From assembly GCA_007126995.1 (NCBI GenBank), contig SLAD01000346.1, forward strand, positions 1 through 6,565: a stretch of 6,565 nucleotides of DNA, read 5' to 3'. Position numbers and translations under genes: made by a program. Source of the stretch: Kiritimatiellia bacterium. Lineage in GTDB: Bacteria > Verrucomicrobiota > Kiritimatiellia > SLAD01. The notes under the pieces are model-generated. The model worked only from the letters and a program-made list of their open reading frames with translations, was not told the DNA's origin and did no database searches. Below are positions 1-6,074 of this stretch, piece after piece (within the stretch, counting starts at the first letter, position 1; each line of letters opens with the position of its first letter).

Positions 1-319
1 ACAGCTCGCCGCATACAATCGAGTAGTGTGGTTCCTTGAGTGGCGTGCGGGAATGTATGCCTAGGTAGTCTAGTGTTGCTGCGTGGCGGCAGGTTCTATT
101 GCGTGGGCGTTGGTCTGCTATGAGTAGGCCTTCATTGTCCGGCACTAGTGAACATGTCTTGCCAGTTAGTTGAGTTATGCCTTCCATAGAGCTAATTTTG
201 ATGGTGAAGTCATGCTTACGGTAACGTGCCGTCCCGTGTAGGCGTGCGGCAAACCTGAATATGGGCCACTTACCATCGCTCTCGATCATACGATTGTACT
301 TCTGTGCGATATCTAGCAT
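1..319 (-). CDS. Hypothetical protein, 3' truncated by the window edge
   Basis: I do not recognise this gene. Reading from ATG at 319-317, the frame stays open for 106 codons to position 2 and runs off the left edge, so the C-terminus is missing. It starts MLDIAQKYNRMIESDGKWP and continues as a mixed hydrophobic and basic sequence with three Cys (residues 56, 77 and 103) and no membrane segment. The start is supported by GGTGGTG (327-333) placed 7 nt upstream and by a 7-nt overlap (ATGCTAG) with the stop of the preceding zinc-ribbon gene, which is the spacing style of the whole operon. Codon use resembles its neighbours (frequent CTA, CGC and ACT). It probably belongs to the same polycistronic message as the primase and glycosylase genes. 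Function unknown; that it is a real gene is inferred from the open frame, start signal and tight linkage. Confidence 0.72.
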   Translation of the reverse strand, partial: MLDIAQKYNRMIESDGKWPIFRFAARLHGTARYRKHDFTIKISSMEGITQLTGKTCSLVPDNEGLLIADQRPRNRTCRHAATLDYLGIHSRTPLKEPHYSIVCGEL

Positions 320-762
320 CGACATTCACCACCGAACATATACATGGTGTTATTGTAGAGCATACAAATGTCATAAGTGCCATTGAATTCCTTACAGAAC
401 CGCACTGGCACTGAGCGTATCGAGCCTGGTGTACCATCATGACTGGGCACGTATACGTAGTAGTATTCAACGTCATAGCTGAATACAGGGTAGACACCCG
501 TAATATTCGGGGCACTCACTGTGACCCTTGACTGTTCAATGGCGGTGAAGCGGAAGTAGTCCATCACCACTGACGGTATCTTACTCGTAGAGTAATGACA
601 CTTGGGGCAGCTTACAAATAGCTTTGTGCGTCGTGATGATGGCCTACATGGAGACTGGAGTGGTACATCTCCCTTACATTTCGGACAGACGATGGGTGCC
701 GTTGAGAACTCCTGATAGTGTTGGAACGCCCGATCCATCATGGATATTCTGGATGGCTCCAT
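313..762 (-). CDS. Hypothetical zinc-ribbon-like protein (149 aa)
   Basis: No family recognised beyond a probable zinc ribbon. With the ATG at 762 the protein has two knuckles, CPKC at residues 26-29 and CPKC at 52-55, separated by 22 residues that include a basic stretch (RPSSRRTK); this is the layout of a Cys4 zinc ribbon. The C-terminal half is rich in beta-prone and aromatic residues (VEYYYVYVP) and ends in Cys-Arg-Cys. The start is uncertain. The frame also opens from TTG at 816, which would give 167 aa and a TTGA overlap with the glycosylase stop. I prefer ATG at 762 because GGGGGTG stands 7 nt upstream and the extra 18 residues look unstructured. In the operon it follows the uracil-DNA glycosylase and precedes another unknown gene. 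A nucleic-acid-binding or accessory replication role is inference only. Confidence 0.78.
   Translation of the reverse strand: MEPSRISMMDRAFQHYQEFSTAPIVCPKCKGDVPLQSPCRPSSRRTKLFVSCPKCHYSTSKIPSVVMDYFRFTAIEQSRVTVSAPNITGVYPVFSYDVEYYYVYVPSHDGTPGSIRSVPVRFCKEFNGTYDICMLYNNTMYMFGGECRC
327..333 (-). promoter_or_regulatory. Ribosome binding site of the left-edge hypothetical gene
   Basis: GGTGGTG on the minus strand, 7 nt before the ATG at 319. It lies inside the last codons of the upstream zinc-ribbon gene. It is imperfect against the consensus AGGAGGTG but is well spaced, and it supports a real start here. Confidence 0.5.
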
Positions 763-769
763 TGGGTTA

Positions 770-776
770 CACCCCC
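770..776 (-). promoter_or_regulatory. Ribosome binding site deciding the 762 start of the zinc-ribbon gene
   Basis: GGGGGTG on the minus strand, 7 nt before ATG 762. It resembles GGAGGTG with one substitution. The competing TTG at 816 has only GGAAG at short spacing, so this site favours the shorter protein, though both could be used. Confidence 0.45.
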
Positions 777-812
777 GATCTATTACATTGTAACACGCTG
801 TAAGCCAGCATG

Positions 813-1523
813 TCAAGCATCTTCCAAGGCTTTCATCACTTTCTGTAGGTCCTGCCAGGCCTCAAGGTTAAGCGCCTTATCACTGCGTCTTAGGAGGAAG
901 GCCGGGTGGTAGATAGCCATACACTTGGCGCCGTAGGATTCATACCACTTACCACGGTTAGCACTAATCTTGAAGTCGGGCTCAATGATAGTCCTTGCAG
1001 CCGGAGAACCCAGGCATACGATGACCTTCGGTTTAACAATCTCAATCTCACGCTGTAGGTAGCTCAGGCACTTGCCCACTTCCGTAATATGTGGGTCACG
1101 GTTGTCCGGTGGGCGGCATTTAACAATGTTCGCAATATAGATGGACTCACGTGCCCAGCCAGCAGCTGTAATCATCTTATTCAGTAACTCTCCAGCTTTA
1201 CCCACGAAGGGTCTGCCCATAGCATCTTCGGTCTGTCCTGGGGCTTCACCAATGAACATAAGGTCCGCTTGGATATTGCCCTCGGAGGGTACAGCTTGGG
1301 TACGATTCTCATGCAGAGGGCACTGCGTGCACTGTCTAATATCCTGATTCATGAATGCCGTAGTAAGGGCTGGATACCAGGGTTTATCCTCAGCTGATTC
1401 TGATATATATGCAATGCGATAGGCATCGCTATATGCAAGTCCTAGCCCTTCGACTAGCTCTTGTATAGCTGTCGTGTCCTTGTTAGCTACGGCCCTTAGG
1501 AAACGTTCGTGTGTCTGTGTCAT
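813..1523 (-). CDS. Family 4 uracil-DNA glycosylase, 4Fe-4S type (236 aa)
   Basis: Removes uracil from DNA by cleaving the N-glycosidic bond, leaving an abasic site; a cytoplasmic repair enzyme. The sequence carries the family 4 signature. Motif A is GEAPGQTED at 92-100, followed by GRPFVGKAG (103-111). The four cluster-binding cysteines fit C-x2-C...C-x15-C at Cys65, Cys68, Cys136 (in NIVKCRPP) and Cys152. The second active-site motif HPAFLLR is at 206-212. Residues 1 to about 58 precede the first Cys and form an extra, probably helical segment longer than the short N-terminus of typical family members. ATG 1523 overlaps the primase TGA as ATGA, with GGGAGGGTGA 7 nt upstream, which indicates translational coupling. 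In phages such genes are often found near or fused to replication proteins; here it stands alone beside the primase. Family assignment is firm. Whether it protects the phage genome or attacks uracil-containing DNA is inference. Confidence 0.95.
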   Translation of the reverse strand: MTQTHERFLRAVANKDTTAIQELVEGLGLAYSDAYRIAYISESAEDKPWYPALTTAFMNQDIRQCTQCPLHENRTQAVPSEGNIQADLMFIGEAPGQTEDAMGRPFVGKAGELLNKMITAAGWARESIYIANIVKCRPPDNRDPHITEVGKCLSYLQREIEIVKPKVIVCLGSPAARTIIEPDFKISANRGKWYESYGAKCMAIYHPAFLLRRSDKALNLEAWQDLQKVMKALEDA

Positions 1524-2704
1524 TCCTTCTTCACCCTCCCGTTAAGTTCTTTAACTATAACGTCGATAGGGACGTTAAGTGCATTGGATACTTGCTCGAT
1601 GTAACTGTACCGCTCAGCGGTGTTAGTAATATGACCTAGTACGTCAGCCAGCTCCGCATATACTTGCTCGGCGGCTTCATTAACCGTGGACTTATACCTG
1701 AGTAGGGCTTCACTGACCAGGTACTGCCCCGCCAGGTAGGATGACTCATTAACGTGTTCCACGAGGGACTCACCCATGTACCTAGCCATGTCGTCCGGAT
1801 CCATACCATCCCTAGCCTTGATAACCTTCACCAGTGAGTTCTTCTTGCGTAACCGTTCAATGGACTTAGCGATGGCTTTAATCCCTGCGCCGTCCCCGTC
1901 CATGAATAATACTACCGTATTTGTATATCTACGGATGAGGTCAACCTGCTGGTCTGAGATATGGGTACCCATAATACCTACGGCGGGTAGTCCAATCTTC
2001 TGAAGGGCGATGACGTCGAAGTATCCCTCAACCAATACGGCGTATCCAAACTCCTGTATACGACGCTTGACCATATGCAATCCATATAGTTGATGACTCT
2101 TCTTGAATATAGGACTGTCCTCGGAGTTGCGATACTTACGGTCAGCCTCTGGGTCTAGCATACGATGTGCCAGCCCTGACGGACGCCCACGGTCGTCAAG
2201 GATGCCAAATACAATGGAGTATCCCGTCTGCGGGTTATCATCACGAGGCACGTACCCTAGACGATAGGTATCAATGTCCTTGTCAGTAATACCACGGGAG
2301 GCAAGATATTGCATCGCTTCCTTGTTCTTCTTAAGCTGGGAGTAGTAGAGACGATTGTGGCGAGCAATATCCTGGCGTAGATTATGAGCCTCAATCATCG
2401 CCTCGGACTTAGGGATATTCTCGGGGTCAATTCCTGCGAAGTCAGCTAGGTATTCCACAATCTCCGGGAATGACCAGCCTTCCTTATCTGCCAGGAGGGC
2501 GAAGACATCACCGCCAGCGCCACACCCAAAGCAGAAGTAAGTCTGTGTGGCTGGATACACCATCATGCTAGGCTGGTGTTCGTTATGCACAATACATTGC
2601 CCGGCATAGTTGCCACTACGTGGATATAGATTCGTGTAAGTTTCAATGACTTCCTTAATGTTAACCTTGGATTTAAGGTCCTTGATGAATTCATCGGGAA
2701 ACAT
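1520..2704 (-). CDS. dnaG: DnaG-type DNA primase, short phage form (394 aa)
   Basis: Synthesises RNA primers for DNA replication. The N-terminal CHC2 zinc domain is complete: Cys37-x2-His40 and Cys58-x2-Cys61, with the family string CFGCGAGGD at 58-66. The TOPRIM catalytic core follows, with VEGYFDVIAL (Glu226) and the metal-binding FMDGDGAG (Asp269 and Asp271). The C-terminal part (from about 350, with ER.SYIEQVSNALNVP) matches the end of the DnaG polymerase domain, after which the protein stops. Cellular DnaG is near 580-600 residues, so the C-terminal domain that binds the DnaB helicase is absent. The frame extends upstream to 2842, but ATG 2704 is the real start: it has AGGGAGGG 7 nt upstream, begins at the expected point before the zinc domain, and the extra 46 residues read through the upstream gene. 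It overlaps the dUTPase-fold gene by 14 nt. Confidence 0.95.
   Translation of the reverse strand: MFPDEFIKDLKSKVNIKEVIETYTNLYPRSGNYAGQCIVHNEHQPSMMVYPATQTYFCFGCGAGGDVFALLADKEGWSFPEIVEYLADFAGIDPENIPKSEAMIEAHNLRQDIARHNRLYYSQLKKNKEAMQYLASRGITDKDIDTYRLGYVPRDDNPQTGYSIVFGILDDRGRPSGLAHRMLDPEADRKYRNSEDSPIFKKSHQLYGLHMVKRRIQEFGYAVLVEGYFDVIALQKIGLPAVGIMGTHISDQQVDLIRRYTNTVVLFMDGDGAGIKAIAKSIERLRKKNSLVKVIKARDGMDPDDMARYMGESLVEHVNESSYLAGQYLVSEALLRYKSTVNEAAEQVYAELADVLGHITNTAERYSYIEQVSNALNVPIDVIVKELNGRVKKE
1531..1540 (-). promoter_or_regulatory. Ribosome binding site of the uracil-DNA glycosylase gene
   Basis: GGGAGGGTGA on the minus strand, inside the primase 3' end and 7 nt before ATG 1523. It differs from GGAGGTGA by one extra G. 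A second purine run, AAGAAGGA, abuts the start codon but is too close to serve as the main site. Confidence 0.6.
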
Positions 2705-3215
2705 CAGTATGCCCTCCCTGCACAAGTTGGTAACGCTTGCTCTTATCCGGAGCGATGAAGTACAAGCGTGCAATGTTAGTCCCCTGTTGTATCTTCTGTG
2801 GTCTTGCCTTATGGTTCGTGATAGTAAGGCTAATCTCGCCACTATCCCCGATGACCATAGGCATAACCATGAGTCCCTTACGGGCTAGTGTTGATGTGCC
2901 AATGATATGTGCTTCGACATGCTTAGGCTTATTATAGATGTAACCCACGCTGATGGTCAAGGTGCCCATAATACCCACGGTATGGTCTTGGGTAGTCTGT
3001 ACATCATACCTTGCTGGACCTACCTGCTGTAGGTTGCCGGTATTAATGACTTGTACCTTGGGTCGCTGAGGCATAAGCCTGCGTACCGTGCGTATATTCC
3101 TGGTATCAATCCTAAGTCTACCTTCCTTGTCCCTGCGTAGGAACATATCACCGACCGCTGCAATGGCAGCCACGCCAGCAAACTTTATAGACTTTACGAG
3201 TACAGCTCTCTCCAT
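2691..3215 (-). CDS. dUTPase/dCTP deaminase-fold protein with eroded active site (174 aa)
   Basis: Residues 56-155 align by eye with the trimeric dUTPase/Dcd family. ARYDVQTTQDHTV (68-80) matches motif 1 (AGYDL...D..I). STLARKGLMV (108-117) matches RSSLARLGL of Dcd or RSGLA of dUTPase. GEISLTITN (126-134) and IQQGTNIARLYF (142-153) match motifs around 3 and 4. Key residues look missing: the Arg of RS(G/S)LA is Thr107, the GVID..Y.G segment is shortened to MVIGDSGE with no Tyr, the Dcd catalytic Glu position is Thr131, and there is no glycine-rich motif 5 at the C-terminus. The N-terminus (1-50) is a hydrophobic then basic extension unlike the family. So the fold is likely, the enzyme activity doubtful; it could bind nucleotides or play a structural role. 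ATG 3215 has an exceptionally strong ribosome binding site and overlaps the helicase gene by 22 nt. The family call is from memory of the motifs, not a search. Confidence 0.75.
   Translation of the reverse strand: MERAVLVKSIKFAGVAAIAAVGDMFLRRDKEGRLRIDTRNIRTVRRLMPQRPKVQVINTGNLQQVGPARYDVQTTQDHTVGIMGTLTISVGYIYNKPKHVEAHIIGTSTLARKGLMVMPMVIGDSGEISLTITNHKARPQKIQQGTNIARLYFIAPDKSKRYQLVQGGHTDVSR
2712..2719 (-). promoter_or_regulatory. Ribosome binding site deciding the primase start
   Basis: AGGGAGGG on the minus strand, 7 nt before ATG 2704. It lies within the 3' end of the dUTPase-fold gene and identifies ATG 2704, not the longer open frame from 2842, as the start of translation. Confidence 0.65.
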
Positions 3216-5047
3216 TCTGATATCACCGTCCTTTCATGCTTAAGATTACCAGGGATTTCCCGTAGGAAACGGGATGCACCGTAGGTTCGGAACACACCGG
3301 GTCTGCTGATAATGAGTAATGTCTTCTTCGCTCGTGTCATCGCTACATAGAATAGTCTGCGCTCTTCCTCAACCGCCTCTGCATTATGCATATGGCGATG
3401 ATGAGGGAATAGCCCATCCTCAGCCCCAGCAATAATCACATGGTCGAATTCTAGACCCTTAGCTGTATGCACGGTCATAAGTAATACCTTAGACCTCTCA
3501 GACATACCATCTACGTCGGACATAAGTTGGGCATCTTCGAGGAATGCATCAAGGGTTCTATACCCAGCGGCTATCTGCCTTAGCATACTAATATTCTGTT
3601 TCATGCTGCTGGATACACTGGAGTCCATGCAGTCTAGGTATACGGCATAGCCTGTGACATTCATAATGATATTGATAATTAGGTCTGGGGATAGTCCTTG
3701 TGACCGAGTGACCAACTCCTCAACCATAGTGACCAAGCTCTGTATTGCATTCAAGCTACGAGTGCCAAGGTCTGTCTGATCAGCCGTGCGGGCAGCTCCT
3801 ATCAATGTACGCTTATGGGTCTTAGCATGTGCTTGTAGGGTACGTAGAGTCTTCTTGCCAATGCCCCTTGGCGGGGTATTAATGATACGTTCTAGGGCAA
3901 TGGAGTTAGCCTGATTATGGATAATATGCATATAGGCTAGGATGTCGCGGATCTCCTTGCGTTCATAGAACTGTGTATTAGCTACAATCTCGTGGGGTAC
4001 ACCATGACGAGATAAGGCTAGTCCAATCTCAGCACCCTGAATATTAGTACGGTAGAGGATAGCTGTCTGTCCGTCCTCGGGTATGTGAGTGGCGATATAC
4101 TCTGCTTCTGCTTCCGTGTCGGAGCAGCGTTTGGTATGAATGGGAGGGCCGTCAGGAGCCTCTGTATCTAGCCTCTTCTCATACGGGTCAGGGTTATTCG
4201 CAATGAGGCAATTCGATGCATTCAGGATATTACCACTAGACCTATAGTTCCTCTCCAGCTTGACGATCTCAGTGCCTGGATAGTCCTGCTCAAACTCTAG
4301 TGTATGTGCCAGGTCAGTCCCTCTGAACTTATAGATACTCTGTGAGGGGTCACCTACGGCGAATACATTCATGCTAGGGCTAGCTAGCTGAATGGTCAAC
4401 TCACGCTGGGCAAGGTTAATATCCTGATACTCGTCAACGAGTACTGCCTGGAAATCCATGGTCAATCCATTATGCATAGCCTGCACGGCTCGTAGGATGA
4501 GGTCGTCGAAGTCTAACCCGCGCATCCTTTGTATCTTCTCCTCGTATAACTCATAAAGCTGTAGTATCTCCTGGTCATAGGAGGATGTTGCTGTCGCCTC
4601 AGCTATGGATACAGTGATGAGATTACTCTTCAATGAACTGATGCGTCTAACTACGGCAGCTGGCTTATGATAGTTCTCCATGTCTAGCTCATGCACACAC
4701 TGCTTAGCAAGCTTAGTACTATCAGACTTATCAAGGATGGAGAACCTCTGGAATTCATCAGGTAGGTGGCGTCTAAGTATCTTTACGCATAAGCTGTGAA
4801 ATGTCCCAATCCAGAGTGGACGTATGGACCTGCCTAGTATCTTGGCAATCCTCTCCCTCATCTCATTCGCTGCCTTATTAGTGAAGGTGGCTACGAATAT
4901 CTGGCGTTCCGGTATGCCTTGCTCGATAAGCCAAGCTACTCTATGGGTTAAAACAGCGGTCTTCCCAGTGCCAGCTCCAGCTACCACAAGGGTAGGCTGG
5001 AAGGGTCGGGTGACCGCGTAGTGTTGTCTAGTATTCAGTTGGTTCAC
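3194..5047 (-). CDS. UvrD/PcrA/Rep-like superfamily 1A DNA helicase (617 aa)
   Basis: ATP-driven 3'-5' DNA helicase of the UvrD/PcrA/Rep group. Motifs appear in order: Walker A AGAGTGKT (23-30), motif Ia ATFTNKAA (53-60), Ib GTFHSL (81-86), motif II DEYQD (205-209), motif III VGDPSQSIYKFRG (231-243), motif IV LERNYRSS (264-271), motif V TVHTAKGLEFDHV (525-537) and motif VI with RRLFYVAMTRA (563-573). The string SRFLREIP near 592-599 marks the end of the core in this family. Only about 18 residues follow, so the roughly 100-residue C-terminal region of PcrA/UvrD, which carries the Tudor-like RNA polymerase contact, is absent. The GTG start at 5047 is 4 nt after the recA stop, with AGGACGGTGAT just upstream. 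In this context it may unwind DNA at forks or control RecA filaments; that role is inferred. I cannot decide between PcrA, UvrD and Rep orthology. Confidence 0.95.
   Translation of the reverse strand: MNQLNTRQHYAVTRPFQPTLVVAGAGTGKTAVLTHRVAWLIEQGIPERQIFVATFTNKAANEMRERIAKILGRSIRPLWIGTFHSLCVKILRRHLPDEFQRFSILDKSDSTKLAKQCVHELDMENYHKPAAVVRRISSLKSNLITVSIAEATATSSYDQEILQLYELYEEKIQRMRGLDFDDLILRAVQAMHNGLTMDFQAVLVDEYQDINLAQRELTIQLASPSMNVFAVGDPSQSIYKFRGTDLAHTLEFEQDYPGTEIVKLERNYRSSGNILNASNCLIANNPDPYEKRLDTEAPDGPPIHTKRCSDTEAEAEYIATHIPEDGQTAILYRTNIQGAEIGLALSRHGVPHEIVANTQFYERKEIRDILAYMHIIHNQANSIALERIINTPPRGIGKKTLRTLQAHAKTHKRTLIGAARTADQTDLGTRSLNAIQSLVTMVEELVTRSQGLSPDLIINIIMNVTGYAVYLDCMDSSVSSSMKQNISMLRQIAAGYRTLDAFLEDAQLMSDVDGMSERSKVLLMTVHTAKGLEFDHVIIAGAEDGLFPHHRHMHNAEAVEEERRLFYVAMTRAKKTLLIISRPGVFRTYGASRFLREIPGNLKHERTVISEWRELYS
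3222..3235 (-). promoter_or_regulatory. Extended, bulged Shine-Dalgarno of the dUTPase-fold gene
   Basis: GAAAGGACGGTGAT on the minus strand, 6 nt before ATG 3215. Against the Bacillus-type 16S 3' end (AUCACCUCCUUUC) it can form 13 base pairs, 7 from GAAAGGA and 6 from GGTGAT, with a single bulged C between them. The site lies inside the helicase 3' end. The 11-nt core AGGACGGTGAT recurs in front of the helicase gene. Confidence 0.6.
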
Positions 5048-5050
5048 GCG

Positions 5051-5061
5051 ATCACCGTCCT
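5051..5061 (-). promoter_or_regulatory. Ribosome binding site of the helicase gene, copy of the bulged motif
   Basis: AGGACGGTGAT on the minus strand, overlapping the recA stop codon (its TGA is part of the motif) and ending 3 nt before GTG 5047. The core AGGACGG is 7 nt from the start codon. It is identical over 11 nt to the site before the dUTPase-fold gene at 3222-3232. The overlap suggests that helicase translation is coupled to the end of recA translation. Confidence 0.55.
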
Positions 5062-6047
5062 AGTCTGTCAATGAGCTTAGTCTTAATCTCCTCCTGTAGT
5101 GCCTCGGATTCCGTGATTCCTGCGATGACGTTCGCTTCACCATGCCACTTATGTTCAATCCCTTCATCATCTACGTATTTATATCGACCAGCTGCGCCCT
5201 TCTCGATGATTCCGGCCATTGTGCCTACGGTGACGAGTTCGTGTATACGGTCGATCCCAACGCCATACCGTAGCAGGAAGTTACCACGTTTGTAGGGCGT
5301 GCCCGTCTTGTTCTTCACGACGTAACACTTAACCTCATGACCGATACGGTTCTTCTGGTCGTCCGTAATGTACTCACCACGTCGCAAATCAATACGTACG
5401 GATGAGTAGAATTTGAGTGCACGACCACCCGGCGTAACCTCAGGGTTGCCCCAGGTGATACCAATCTTCTCACGAATTTGGTTGATGAAGATGACCGTGC
5501 AGTTATTCCGTGCACACGAAGATGTTAGTTTACGTAATGCCTTGCTCATCATACGTCCATGTAGTCCCATATGCTGTGCTGACATATCCGCATCTGCTTC
5601 AGCCTCAGGCAGTAAGGCTGCGATAGAGTCGAGAATGACCACACCGACAATCCCAGTCTTAACTAGCTTATCGGTGATTTCCAGTGCCTGCTCCCCTGTA
5701 TCCGGCTGGGAGATAACCATCTTCTCAATGTCTACTCCATAGCTGGCTGCCAGGTTCTTATCCAGGGCATGTTCCACATCAACCAGGGCTGCAACACGTC
5801 CCATCTTCTGTACCTCGGCTGCTACATACAATGCTACGGTAGTCTTGCCCGAGGCTTCCGGACCGAATATCTCTACGGTACGACCTAGGGGGATGCCGCC
5901 CATGAGTGCCTGGTCCAGTGTGATGCTGCCCGTGGATACCCGCTTAATATCATGGTTAGCGGTATCTGAACCTAGGAGCATCACTGACTCTTCCCCCAAG
6001 TCCTTATTAATTAGAGCGATAGCCTTGCTAATCGCATCCATATCCAT
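5052..6047 (-). CDS. recA: RecA recombinase, tail-less form (331 aa)
   Basis: ATP-dependent recombinase that forms filaments on single-stranded DNA and drives homologous pairing. Key elements: Walker A GPEASGKTT (62-70), catalytic Glu92 in VDVEHALD, SQPDTGEQALEI (113-124), Walker B VVILDS (136-141), loop L1 region around HMGLHGRMMS (159-168), NQIR (189-192), loop L2 GITWGNPEVTPGG (196-208), and VVKNKTGTPY. The DNA-binding loop L2 has Trp199 where E. coli RecA has Phe203. The protein ends about 20-25 residues before the acidic tail of E. coli RecA (353 aa). I chose ATG 6047 because GGAGGG is 6 nt upstream and the N-terminus then aligns with RecA; an in-frame ATG at 6086 would add 13 residues (see the leader hairpin). 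A viral or element-borne copy is inferred from the operon, not from the protein. No LexA-type operator is obvious upstream. Confidence 0.97.
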   Translation of the reverse strand: MDMDAISKAIALINKDLGEESVMLLGSDTANHDIKRVSTGSITLDQALMGGIPLGRTVEIFGPEASGKTTVALYVAAEVQKMGRVAALVDVEHALDKNLAASYGVDIEKMVISQPDTGEQALEITDKLVKTGIVGVVILDSIAALLPEAEADADMSAQHMGLHGRMMSKALRKLTSSCARNNCTVIFINQIREKIGITWGNPEVTPGGRALKFYSSVRIDLRRGEYITDDQKNRIGHEVKCYVVKNKTGTPYKRGNFLLRYGVGIDRIHELVTVGTMAGIIEKGAAGRYKYVDDEGIEHKWHGEANVIAGITESEALQEEIKTKLIDRLGR

Positions 6048-6053
6048 TATCTT

Positions 6054-6059
6054 CCCTCC
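6054..6059 (-). promoter_or_regulatory. Ribosome binding site deciding the recA start
   Basis: GGAGGG on the minus strand, 6 nt before ATG 6047. It supports the shorter RecA, which matches the usual family N-terminus. It lies downstream of and outside the leader hairpin. Confidence 0.65.
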
Positions 6060-6074
6060 ATTGAGAAAGTAGTG

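Noticed and set aside
270..515. 81-residue minus-strand frame
   Set aside because: It overlaps the zinc-ribbon gene and the left-edge gene in another frame and has a low-complexity, Thr/Cys/Met-rich product with no start signal seen.
718..912. Plus-strand open frames here and at 1141-1347, 1776-2003, 2646-2937, 4824-5021, 5071-5295, 5413-5742, 5845-6072 and 6178-6498
   Set aside because: Each lies opposite a well-supported minus-strand gene, has no recognisable motif or ribosome binding site noted, and reads as an antisense shadow.
813..1523. Glycosylase as a domain of a family A DNA polymerase, as known in some phages
   Set aside because: The frame closes at 813 and no polymerase motif follows in any frame of the adjoining region.
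2705..2842. N-terminal extension of the primase frame to 2842
   Set aside because: It reads through the dUTPase-fold gene in another frame, does not resemble the DnaG N-terminus, and the internal ATG at 2704 has a proper ribosome binding site.
3144..3155. Internal start of the dUTPase-fold gene at ATG 3146 with GGTGAT directly upstream
   Set aside because: The purine run abuts the ATG with no spacer, whereas the 3215 start has a much longer and correctly spaced match; it would, however, remove the odd hydrophobic N-terminus.
5315..5515. 66-residue minus-strand frame inside recA
   Set aside because: It is an alternative frame of RecA with a Ser/Arg/Thr/Val-biased product and no independent start signal.
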